Below are positions 1 through 6,645 of a stretch of 8,818 nucleotides of DNA, piece after piece. The position numbers and the translations under genes were made by a program. The DNA is taken from assembly GCA_964428485.1 (NCBI GenBank), contig CAYRYP010000057.1, positions 1 through 8,818 of the forward strand, given 5' to 3'. Source of the stretch: CAZPAN01 sp964428485 (GTDB taxonomy: Bacteria; Actinomycetota; Coriobacteriia; Coriobacteriales; CADBOM01). How positions within the stretch are numbered: the first letter of the stretch is position 1; each line of letters begins with the position of its first letter. Under the pieces are notes generated by a model. It made no database searches, had not been told where the DNA came from, and saw nothing but the letters and a program-made list of their open reading frames with translations.

Positions 1-280
1 CCCACTTGTCCTTGCCGCGATCCTCGTAGGCGCGCTTCATCGGGTAGATGATGCGGTCGGGGGAGTAGGTGTACTCGCGGAGGGCAAGGTTCATAGCGTT
101 CACGCGACCGTTGGTGATCGGATTGTCCTCGTCGCCTTCGACACGGATGAGCTCGCCGTCCTTGGTGATGACCTTGACACCGTATCCCACAGGGTGGCTT
201 CCCGGAGGCGACCAAGTGTTGCTTCGGGTAGCGACAGTGCCGTCCTCCCTAACTTCCTGCCATTCTTTTCCGTATGCCAT
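1..280 (-). CDS. Molybdopterin-dependent oxidoreductase, catalytic subunit (N-terminal 93 residues; runs off the window)
   Basis: The reverse strand reads from an ATG at 280-278, preceded by AAAGAGGG about 5 nt upstream, and stays open to the window edge. The 93 residues match the start of the DMSO-reductase superfamily, whose members bind Mo- or W-bis-MGD and reduce, oxidise or hydroxylate small substrates. Recognisable blocks are the WSPPG turn (23-27), a KDGELIRVEGD strand-turn (40-50), the NPITNGR segment (53-59) and YSPDRIIYPMKR (72-83), typical of the region before the cofactor fold. No Tat signal is present; the protein begins directly with the enzyme domain. There is not one cysteine in the 93 residues. 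Where relatives carry cluster cysteines I see Ser28, Tyr33, Asn61 and Asn64. Large subunits of pyrogallol transhydroxylase are a known case of this superfamily lacking that cluster, so a hydroxytransferase-like role is possible. The substrate cannot be told from this fragment. Confidence 0.85.
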   Translation of the reverse strand, partial: MAYGKEWQEVREDGTVATRSNTWSPPGSHPVGYGVKVITKDGELIRVEGDEDNPITNGRVNAMNLALREYTYSPDRIIYPMKRAYEDRGKDKW

Positions 281-309
281 TTTTCCCTCTTTCTTTGGTC
301 CCAGTAACC

Positions 310-495
310 TTAGAAATCGTCCTTGCGCCCCATTTCTTCGGAGGTGGTCTCCACGGCTGCCCTCCAAAACAGCGGGTCGGCTTCCTTGTCGAAGAGAAGA
401 GTTGCTCGGACACTTGCAATGCTTTCCCGGGGCGGTGGCATTCCACGTTCCGGGGCATCCTTAGCGCCTCGGGCTAGCCCTCGGCGGTTGGACAC
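310..495 (-). CDS. Possible small hypothetical protein (61 aa) or gene remnant upstream of the molybdoenzyme
   Basis: A short minus-strand ORF starts at a GTG (495-493) and stops with TAA 29 nt before the molybdoenzyme start, in the orientation expected of an operon partner. The C-terminal half (around FDKEADPLFWRAAVETT) uses GC-rich third positions and has an ordinary soluble-protein composition, unlike a random shadow frame. Against it, no convincing Shine-Dalgarno precedes the GTG or the internal ATG at codon 19, a TGA lies only seven codons upstream of the GTG, and I recognise no family. It could be a leader peptide gene, the 3' remnant of a decayed gene, or noise. Confidence 0.25.
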   Translation of the reverse strand: MSNRRGLARGAKDAPERGMPPPRESIASVRATLLFDKEADPLFWRAAVETTSEEMGRKDDF

Positions 496-660
496 AGACG
501 AAATCGGCCCAAGTCAAACTCAGGCCAATTCGAGTATACAGTTCGGGGTGCTTGCGCTTCATCGGCAGGGGTTTCCATGTTCTAGCGCCGGGGTGTACAC
601 GATTGACGAATCGATCTTTTGAATGACCCCAAAAACAGTGGTTAAAATGTAATGCGATCG

Positions 661-712
661 TGTTCATTAGTAACTAATAGTTTTATAAAGAAACCAATAG
701 ATTAATAGTTTT
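661..712. promoter_or_regulatory. AT-rich promoter/operator candidate with 13-bp palindrome and repeated TAATAGTTTT
   Basis: A perfect inverted repeat ATTAGT-A-ACTAAT lies at 666-678. TAATAGTTTT occurs at 675-684 and again at 703-712, 28 bp apart, with a related CAATAG at 695-700. On the plus strand TGTTCA (661-666) and TATAAA (684-689) are separated by 17 bp, which would place the palindrome between a weak -35 and a good -10, a classic repressor position. Direction is uncertain because the minus strand (TTGGTT, then a poor -10) could serve the molybdoenzyme. The repeats are seen directly; the promoter role is inferred. Confidence 0.35.
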
Positions 713-802
713 CGTCGATATTGCACTTCTGAGTTCTGCTCCGAACCAACGCTTTTCAGCTTCTTTAAGGCATCCTTCTCGACCTATTGTGGGCGCTGTG
801 CG

Positions 803-837
803 ACCAGGGGCACCAGGGGCTTCTGTGCCCTTATAAT
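803..837 (+). promoter_or_regulatory. Putative promoter with TATAAT -10 and tandem 9-bp repeat
   Basis: A consensus TATAAT lies at 832-837, about 90 nt upstream of the zinc-ribbon gene. No good -35 hexamer is present at the right distance. Instead two exact adjacent copies of ACCAGGGGC (803-811 and 812-820) cover the -35 zone, an arrangement seen where an activator replaces -35 recognition. Transcription from here would give an untranslated leader of roughly 85 nt. Confidence 0.4.
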
Positions 838-927
838 CTCGATATTCGCTTTCTTTTGCGGAGTCTGTGTCATGCCGGTGTGGCTGCGGCTCCGAGGAGT
901 TGGGGGTTTGTGCGAGGGGAGGACGCC

Positions 928-2829
928 ATGTCGTTTTGCGCCAGGTGCGGTGTCGAGACGCCCGATGAGGGCGGGTGCTGCCCGGACTGTGGCTTCGATC
1001 CCGCAGAGCCTGCAATCGAGGCGGACTTTTCCGACGATTCCGAGGAGGAGGAAATCGGCGATACCTCCGCCTGGACGGCTGCTGTTCCAAGGGCGCCCTC
1101 GCTACATCCCAGACGCCAAGGCACAACGGATGGCCCTGTCAGGATCGTATCCGCGCAGGCCATTGAGCCGCTGTCAAGACGGCTTAACAGAAACGTTTTT
1201 ATGGCCGTCGCCTTCGCGGTCGTGATTGTGGCCATCGTCGTCGCCGTCAACGTCGTCGGCCGGATGAGCAGACCCTACGACATCAATGCCAGAACCTTCC
1301 CAGACTCCGGGGTGAGAAAGGCCGTGTCCACCGTGGATACCGATGGCGACGGGAAGATCTCGCGTGAGGAGGCCTCCGCACTGACCGAACTCGAGATCAG
1401 CGGCGCGACCAACATCTCCGGCCTCGGAATCTTTCCTAATCTCACCTCCCTCACGGCAACGGGCAACAACCTCTCTAACATCGACGTGAGCGATCTTCAC
1501 AACCTGGTGGTGCTAGACATCTCGGGCACCGGGGTGTCCTCGCTCAACCTGTCGTCAAACCGCTATATGGAGACGCTAGACGTGTCCGACACGTTAGTAT
1601 CCGAACTCGATCTCTCTGCCCTTACAGCCCTCGAGTCGCTCGACATCACCGGAACCGAGGTGTCTTCGATAGACGTCTCTGGAAACACCTCGCTCCAGAG
1701 TCTCATGTGCGATCAGGGTGTACAGATCTCAGGGTTAGACTCCACGGTCCTTCGGGAGTACTGGCTGGTCACGGAGTTTACGGCCTACATGTCCACCTCC
1801 AACTACAGCGTCAGCGCGGATCTGGCCTACGAGGCCACCGGCATGCTCTCCTCCATCAGCTACACGGAAAATGGCGAGGTCGTCTCTAGCTCCGAGTTCA
1901 CCTACGACTCCGAGGGCAGGATGACGATGGCGATTTACAGCTCCGACTCGGAGTCGGAGTCGTGGCAGTTTACCTATGACGACCAGGGCAGGCTCTCGAC
2001 GGCAACCGATGTTGCCGGGCACAGGGTGCTCGCCTACGGATATGACGAGGTCGGCAGACTGATATCCTGCACGGAGACCAATCCCGACAGCGGCAGGGAG
2101 GTCGCCGAGGTCGGGTTCGAGTATGACTCCGAGGACAGGATCTCGCGCATGGTGTCCGACGACACGATCGTCTTCACCTACAACGAGCAGGGTGCTCTCT
2201 CGTCTGTGGAGTTCGAGGACGGCGGGTTCTCATGCACATACGAGTACGACGCCGATGGCCGCTGTACCGTGCTCGTATGCTCCTACAGCGGTTCAGAGAG
2301 TTTCGAGGAGAGGTTCGAATACGACTCTGATGGAAACCTCTCCAACGCCACTAGAACCGTGGAGTCTAGCTGGTGGAGCTGGCTGTTCGGGGGAGATCTC
2401 GACCTCGAGGAGGTGTCGGAGATGTCGTTTGGGCGAGACTCATTCGGAAACATCGTCTCCGCCACCGCCACGCTCGAATCGGACGGGTTGACCGATACGT
2501 GCGAGGTGGAGCTGACCAGGGTGCTAGCTACCGAGGAATCCTCCCCGGTACAGGTGGGATACATGAGAGGAGACCCCCTCTGGTACTGCATCGGGTGGTA
2601 CGCTTCATGGAGCCCCTGGGACGTGATCGAACTCATGGAAGATCCGGACGCATTGCTGCGCTTCTCGGCGGCGATGGTCTTTGACGGGGCGAGTGAGTGG
2701 CAGGGAAGCGGCAACCCGATGTCCGTTGCCGCATTGGCGCTCGGAAGCGCTGCCGACGCCCAGGCCGCCGACGGTGAGACGGTGGATCAGTCCGAGGAGT
2801 CGGAGGGAATCGGGGCCGATTCTGAATAG
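928..2829 (+). CDS. Membrane-anchored zinc-ribbon / EF-hand / leucine-rich-repeat / YD-repeat protein
   Basis: The start is ATG 928, with GGGGAGG (916-922) 5 nt upstream; the frame is open 47 codons further left but without a ribosome site. The 633-residue product has six regions. These are a zinc ribbon with Cys4, Cys7, Cys18 and Cys21; an acidic linker (31-45); one hydrophobic helix (about 90-111); a canonical EF-hand loop from Asp137 to Glu148; leucine-rich repeats (about 152-261); and about nine YD/RHS-like units (about 299-510) of the form F-x-YD-x2-GR. The tail is again acidic and Ser/Glu-rich. No cleavable signal peptide is seen. The helix with Arg/Lys before it suggests type II insertion: ribbon in the cytoplasm, repeats outside. 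LRR and YD repeats usually bind proteins or sugars, so a surface adhesion or sensing role is plausible but not shown. There is no RHS core or toxin C-terminus. nhaA follows after 59 nt and may be cotranscribed, without an obvious functional link. Confidence 0.85.
   Translation: MSFCARCGVETPDEGGCCPDCGFDPAEPAIEADFSDDSEEEEIGDTSAWTAAVPRAPSLHPRRQGTTDGPVRIVSAQAIEPLSRRLNRNVFMAVAFAVVIVAIVVAVNVVGRMSRPYDINARTFPDSGVRKAVSTVDTDGDGKISREEASALTELEISGATNISGLGIFPNLTSLTATGNNLSNIDVSDLHNLVVLDISGTGVSSLNLSSNRYMETLDVSDTLVSELDLSALTALESLDITGTEVSSIDVSGNTSLQSLMCDQGVQISGLDSTVLREYWLVTEFTAYMSTSNYSVSADLAYEATGMLSSISYTENGEVVSSSEFTYDSEGRMTMAIYSSDSESESWQFTYDDQGRLSTATDVAGHRVLAYGYDEVGRLISCTETNPDSGREVAEVGFEYDSEDRISRMVSDDTIVFTYNEQGALSSVEFEDGGFSCTYEYDADGRCTVLVCSYSGSESFEERFEYDSDGNLSNATRTVESSWWSWLFGGDLDLEEVSEMSFGRDSFGNIVSATATLESDGLTDTCEVELTRVLATEESSPVQVGYMRGDPLWYCIGWYASWSPWDVIELMEDPDALLRFSAAMVFDGASEWQGSGNPMSVAALALGSAADAQAADGETVDQSEESEGIGADSE
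1381..1710 (+). repeat. Leucine-rich repeat block (protein level, residues about 152-261)
   Basis: Units of roughly 21-23 residues repeat the pattern L-x2-L-(D/E)-(I/V)-S-G/D-T, for example LVVLDISGTGVSSL, METLDVSDTLVSEL and LESLDITGTEVSSI. The Asp-Ile/Val-Ser steps and the conserved Thr/Gly turn resemble the LRRs of secreted Gram-positive proteins. The block follows the EF-hand loop directly and ends near Cys261. Confidence 0.75.
1822..2457 (+). repeat. YD/RHS-like repeat block (protein level, residues about 299-510)
   Basis: About nine copies of an (F/Y)-x-(Y)-(D/N)-x2-G-(R/N/A)-(L/I/M) unit are visible: near residues 299, 324 (FTYDSEGRM), 348 (FTYDDQGRL), 370 (YGYDEVGRL), 397 (FEYDSEDRI), 416, 438 (YEYDADGRC), 463 (FEYDSDGNL) and a degenerate one near 501. 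This is the hallmark of YD repeats, which form beta strands that wrap into shells or fibres. The spacing is about 19-27 residues and the first and last units are degenerate. Confidence 0.75.
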
Positions 2830-2888
2830 GGGCACGAGCACGGTGCTGCGCATGGGTGAGAGCCGGGTTCTTGGAGGTTGCATCAGGA

Positions 2889-4213
2889 ATGAACGAAGAC
2901 GGCAGGAGATCTGAGGAAGAATCCGAGGAGCGGTTGGGCGGCCCGTTCATAGAAGAGGTGGCGGGCCATCAGAGGCACTATCAGAAGGCGATAGAGTTCA
3001 CGCATTCCTCCACCAAGGCCGCGGTCATCATGCTCATCGCCGCAGTCATCTCACTTGTTCTCGCAAACAGCCCTGCATACGAGCCTTTCGAGGCCGTCCT
3101 GCATTCTGAGATCGGGATAGTCATTGGCGGCGTCTCCTTCACATCCACGCTCGCGCACTTCGTCTCCGACGTGCTTATGGCTATCTTCTTCCTCCTTGTG
3201 GGGTTGGAGATTAAGTACGAGATGACCGTGGGCGAACTGTCGAATCTGCGGCAGGCGCTTTTGCCGATCATCGCCGCGGCTGGCGGAGCCATTCTCCCCG
3301 CGATCATATATTTCTCTATCAACGCTCAGAACCCCGCTACATCGCACGGGTGGGGGGTTCCGATGGCAACCGACATCGCTTTCGCGTTGGGAATCCTTGC
3401 ACTTCTGGGCAACAGGATCCCCAACGGGATACGCGTCTTTCTCTCTACCTTAGCCGTGGCCGACGACATCATCGCCATCATCGTAATCGCCGTTTTCTAC
3501 GGGGAGACCCCTGACTTGTTCTGGCTTGTGATGTCCATCGTTGTCATCGCCGTGCTTGTGTGGCTGCATATGACGCACGTCTACGCGCTCACCCCCTATA
3601 TATGCCTGGGCATTGTGTTGTGGATAACGGTGTACATGTCCGGCATCCACTCCACGATCGCCGGCGTGGTACTGGCCTTTACCATCCCCACCGGTTCCAG
3701 AGTCGATTCCAACGCCTATCTCAAGTGGTCTAGAAGAAAGCTCCGCGAGGTCGACGAGCTCTACGACTCGCGTCAGCCGATCATGGGCCAGGAGGACTAC
3801 ATAATGGGGGTGCGGAGCATCTCCAAAGTCTCCAAGCAGCTCATCCCACCTGCGGTGAGGCTCGAGAAGAGGCTCTACCCGTGGGTGTACTTCGCAATCC
3901 TGCCGCTATTCGCGCTGGCGAACGCCGATGTGCGTCTGGTTGACGGGGACATGGCGCATCTGATCTCGGACCCGGCGTTTTGGGGGGTGGCGATAGGGCT
4001 TCTCGTCGGAAAGCCCATCGGCATCCTGCTGACAAGCTTCGTGGTAGTCAAGGTTAGGCTCGCGTCGCTTCCTGAGTTCGTGGGCTGGAGGCACATGGCC
4101 GGCGCCGGGCTTCTGGGCGGAGTCGGGTTTACGATGGCGATCTTCGTCGCCAACCTCGCGTTCGGTGATGCACAGGAGATCACCATTGCCAAGTTCGCTA
4201 TCCTCGCCTCGTC
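2889..4213 (+). CDS. nhaA: Na+/H+ antiporter NhaA (C-terminus lost in assembly gap)
   Basis: NhaA exchanges external protons for cytoplasmic Na+ across the inner membrane and controls pH and sodium. The start is taken as ATG 2889 with GGAGG at 2873-2877, 11 nt upstream. A GTG 33 nt further up is in frame but has no ribosome site. The 441 residues read contain the hydrophobic helices and the family's key residues: Asp162 in the ATDIAFALG motif, the Asp192-Asp193 pair in AVADDIIAI (30 residues later, as in E. coli Asp133 and Asp163/164), and Lys375 in GKPIG (E. coli Lys300). The SGIHSTIAGV segment (251-260) is also typical. The loop between helices 8 and 9 (about 270-325) is longer and more charged than in E. 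coli, as in many NhaA proteins outside the enterics. The N-terminus is acidic and hydrophilic. Probably only a few tens of C-terminal residues lie in the gap. Confidence 0.93.
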
Positions 4214-4313
4214 NNNNNNNNNNNNNNNNNNNNNNNNNNNNNNNNNNNNNNNNNNNNNNNNNNNNNNNNNNNNNNNNNNNNNNNNNNNNNNNNNNNNNNN
4301 NNNNNNNNNNNNN
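4214..4313. other. Scaffold gap (100 N)
   Basis: A run of exactly 100 undetermined bases, the conventional placeholder for a gap of unknown length. It removes the end of nhaA and the start of the phosphoesterase gene. The two happen to share a reading frame across it, which has no biological meaning. By alignment to E. coli YfcE about 17-20 N-terminal residues (50-60 bp) are missing on the right, and an unknown amount of nhaA on the left. Confidence 0.98.
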
Positions 4314-4823
4314 GAGCGCATGATCGCCAAGATCGATGAGCTGGCACCCGATCGGGTGGTTCTTCTGGGTGATCTTCTCTACCACGGACCACGTAACGAT
4401 TTTCCCGCAGACCTTGCGCCCAAGAGCGTGATCTCGATGCTCAACGGGATCGCCGACAAGGTGATGGCGGTGCGCGGCAACTGCGATGCGGAGGTCGACC
4501 AGAAGGTTCTAGACTTCCCGTGTCTCGCCGACTACGCGATGGCATTCGATCCCGGATCTGATGGGGGTTCCGACGGATCGCCCGCACGCGAGCCGAGGCA
4601 GCTCTTCTTCTCGCATGGGCACATTTTGTCGCCGGACAACCTCCCTAACATCCCATCGGGCAGCGCTTTTGTCTACGGGCACACCCACATCAAGAGAAAC
4701 GAGCCTAGCCCCGACTCTCCGTCGATATGGCTGTTTAACCCCGGTAGCGTCGGGATCCCGAGGGACGGATCTCACAGCATCGGCATGTATGATGACGGGG
4801 TTTTCTCGCACATACTTCTCTAA
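4314..4823 (+). CDS. yfcE: YfcE-type metallophosphoesterase (phosphodiesterase), N-terminus lost in gap
   Basis: The 169 residues after the gap align along their whole length with E. coli YfcE, a manganese-dependent phosphodiesterase active on artificial phosphodiester substrates and of unknown physiological target. Metal-site motifs seen are GDLLYHGPRN (19-28), RGNCD (54-58), HGH (101-103) and GHTH (122-125), followed by FNPGSVGIPR (141-150). Only the first D-x-H motif is missing and should lie in the gap. A Gly/Ser/Asp-rich insertion (about 78-95) is absent from the E. coli protein. The gene ends with TAA at 4821-4823. It lies downstream of nhaA in the same direction; whether they form an operon depends on the hidden sequence. 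Confidence 0.88.
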   Translation, partial: ERMIAKIDELAPDRVVLLGDLLYHGPRNDFPADLAPKSVISMLNGIADKVMAVRGNCDAEVDQKVLDFPCLADYAMAFDPGSDGGSDGSPAREPRQLFFSHGHILSPDNLPNIPSGSAFVYGHTHIKRNEPSPDSPSIWLFNPGSVGIPRDGSHSIGMYDDGVFSHILL

Positions 4824-4873
4824 ATACCCATCAAAAACAACCCAGGCGCTCTTCGGGCTGATATTATTTGTGT

Positions 4874-4895
4874 TACGACGTAGTACAACGTTGTA
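4874..4895. promoter_or_regulatory. Two adjacent palindromes upstream of the transposase gene
   Basis: TACG-A-CGTA (4874-4882) and the perfect 12-bp TACAACGTTGTA (4884-4895) are separated by a single G, about 80 nt before the transposase start. A TATTAT box lies just upstream (4862-4867) without a matching -35. They could be an operator, a transposase binding site near the element's left end, or chance. Confidence 0.3.
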
Positions 4896-4974
4896 GAGGG
4901 ACTTGCACGCGATCGCAACTTCTATGTTGCCGCGCAGCTTAGCCTTACAAGGTATCACCGCCCGGAGGGTAACG

Positions 4975-6645
4975 ATGTTCGTTGTCATCAAACGAAGCAA
5001 GACCACGAAACGCGAGCTCGTCTACATAGTCGAGAGCTACCGCGACGAGAAACAGAAGATCCGTCAGAGGATCATTCGCAAATGCGGTGAGCTCTCGGAG
5101 CTCCTCGCCGAAGATCCTGATGCTCTCGAGAAGCTCAAGGAGGAGGCCAAGCGCATGACCGGCGAGGCCTTTTCTAAGAAGGGTGAGCTCACTATCAACT
5201 TCAACCTTCCCAATTCGCGCACATCCCCGATGGTCAACTATGGTGTCTTCTTTGTGGAGGCGCTCTACAACTCGCTCAAGATAGAGCCCTTCCTGGAGAG
5301 GCGCATAGGGGATTCTGAGAAGGCTAAGAGCATCTCGAAAGCGCTGCGCTACTTCACCATACGGGAGTTTTTCTCACCACTGCCCGCCAAGAAGAGCCTG
5401 CAGATGCCAACCCCGCTGTTCAAGAACCCCGACCTCGACCCCGCTCCCAAACTGGACACCATCGGCCTTCTGGACAACGTGTCGGAGGATCTGCAGCGAC
5501 ATATCTACCGCATAGCCAACAAGGGCCACGAGACCGACGACAAGGTGGCCTCGCTGGACATTACAAGCTACTACTTCAATTCTTCTACGCCCAAGATCGG
5601 CGTGAAGCAGACCGACGATAAGGCGCTCGGCGACATGATTCTCGTGCAGGTGGGGATTCTCTTCGACAGACTGCGCAACCCCGCAGCCTGCGTGATCTTT
5701 CCCGAGGGACAGGCGGACGCCGACAACCTGATATCAGAGATCACCCGGATAAAGCGCAAGTACGGCCTGCGCAAGGTTGTGATCACCTCGGACAGAGGGT
5801 TCGGCTCCAACTCCACCCTAGGAGCCCTCTACCGCACGGGCAACGGCTACACGGTGGGACGCAGGCTCGGTAACACCCCGCTGCCGATGCAGGAGATGAT
5901 CCTGGACGATGAGGGCTACAAGTGGAACAATGCGGGAACTTTCAAGTTCAAAGCGTTTCCGGTTGAGAGGGTTGTGGGCGACATCGTGATCCCGGAGAAG
6001 GTTATTTCGATGTGGACCTCGCACAACGCGGCCAAGATGAAGCAGCTCAGGGATACGTCGATCATCGACTTTTTGTCGGGACCGGACAACTACGAGACAG
6101 GGAGCCTTCCCGAGATGGACCGCTACGTGCGCATCCACGATGGCTCTGCTGACAGCGAGGGCAAGCTCGATCAGAGCTACTTCAGCTTCGATGCCGAGTC
6201 GTACATGAGGGATGTTGCGCTCGAGGGCTACTACGCACTGGTGACCACCGAGATGGACATTCCGGAGTCGGTGATCATCAGGCGCTATCACAATCTGCAG
6301 AAGCTCGGCAAGGCCTACAGCGCGCCCGATCCCGATGTGGATGGAATGCCGGAGGAGCTGTGGTCCTACGAAGACGTGAAGTCGTACTTCCTCGTGTCGT
6401 TTATATCGATGGTGATGGAGCGCAAGCTTGAGAGGATGCTCGGGTTCAAGCACGACGTGGCGTCGATCAAGGAGGCTCTGAGGGCGGCGACCTGCAAGAA
6501 CATCGGGCAGGACATATACAACTTCACCGAGCAGACCGAGGTGTTCAAGGATATCGAGAAGGTGTTCGGCGTCGAGTTCGACCACGCCTACGCGACTCTC
6601 GAGATGATAAGGAAGTATCGTCGGGACATAAACAACGGAATCTAG
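4975..6645 (+). CDS. IS1634-like (IS4 superfamily) DDE transposase with altered catalytic motif
   Basis: The start is ATG 4975 with GGAGGG (4964-4969) 5 nt upstream; the frame is open 24 codons further left without a comparable site. The 556-residue length is usual for IS1634 transposases. An N-terminal basic DNA-binding region (about 1-60) is followed by the RNase-H-like core. The first catalytic aspartate is Asp195 in SLDITSYYF and the second Asp273 in VVITSDRGFG, followed by the typical GYTVGRRLG. The third site should be the Glu of a Y-x2-R-x3-E-x6-K motif. Here the aligned segment begins at Tyr438 and reads YHNLQKLGKAYSAPD, so Arg becomes Leu441, Glu becomes Gly445 and Lys becomes Asp452. 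The flanking YYALVTTEMD and SYFLVSFISMVMERKLE blocks fit the family, so the alignment looks sound. The ORF is otherwise intact. The protein may be inactive as a transposase, or the family member may use another acid. Confidence 0.85.
   Translation: MFVVIKRSKTTKRELVYIVESYRDEKQKIRQRIIRKCGELSELLAEDPDALEKLKEEAKRMTGEAFSKKGELTINFNLPNSRTSPMVNYGVFFVEALYNSLKIEPFLERRIGDSEKAKSISKALRYFTIREFFSPLPAKKSLQMPTPLFKNPDLDPAPKLDTIGLLDNVSEDLQRHIYRIANKGHETDDKVASLDITSYYFNSSTPKIGVKQTDDKALGDMILVQVGILFDRLRNPAACVIFPEGQADADNLISEITRIKRKYGLRKVVITSDRGFGSNSTLGALYRTGNGYTVGRRLGNTPLPMQEMILDDEGYKWNNAGTFKFKAFPVERVVGDIVIPEKVISMWTSHNAAKMKQLRDTSIIDFLSGPDNYETGSLPEMDRYVRIHDGSADSEGKLDQSYFSFDAESYMRDVALEGYYALVTTEMDIPESVIIRRYHNLQKLGKAYSAPDPDVDGMPEELWSYEDVKSYFLVSFISMVMERKLERMLGFKHDVASIKEALRAATCKNIGQDIYNFTEQTEVFKDIEKVFGVEFDHAYATLEMIRKYRRDINNGI

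Larger units (their letters stand above)
496..927. other. Intergenic regulatory region between divergent genes
   Basis: This 432-base stretch holds no gene that I can support. Short ORFs on either strand lack ribosome binding sites and family resemblance. It contains an 8-bp palindrome GTGTACAC (593-600), an AT-rich island (about 618-720) that contrasts with the GC-rich surroundings, a 13-bp palindrome and TAATAGTTTT repeats inside the island, and near the right end a TATAAT box with a tandem 9-bp repeat. These are listed separately. The region probably carries promoters for both the leftward molybdoenzyme and the rightward surface protein. Confidence 0.5.

Noticed and set aside
593..600. GTGTACAC as an operator
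   Set aside because: An 8-bp palindrome is expected by chance at this length, and nothing nearby supports a role.
461..667. 68-codon minus-strand ORF downstream of the AT-rich island
   Set aside because: It has no ribosome binding site and no family resemblance, and it overlaps the slightly better 310-495 frame.
787..927. 47-codon N-terminal extension of the zinc-ribbon protein
   Set aside because: The strong GGGGAGG at the right distance from ATG 928 and the zinc ribbon starting there show the true start; the extension also covers the promoter.
1941..1962. Repeat/hairpin of CTCCGACTCGGAGTCGGAGTCG
   Set aside because: It encodes a Ser-Asp-Ser-Glu stretch between YD units and is explained by codon repetition.
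2856..4823. A single 655-residue antiporter-phosphoesterase fusion
   Set aside because: The frame passes through 100 N. The two sides match complete separate families, and the shared frame is an accident of the gap length.
5818..6585. 255-codon minus-strand ORF within the transposase gene
   Set aside because: Its composition (His, Leu, Val, Arg rich) is that of an antisense shadow of a GC-rich gene, and it has no family resemblance.
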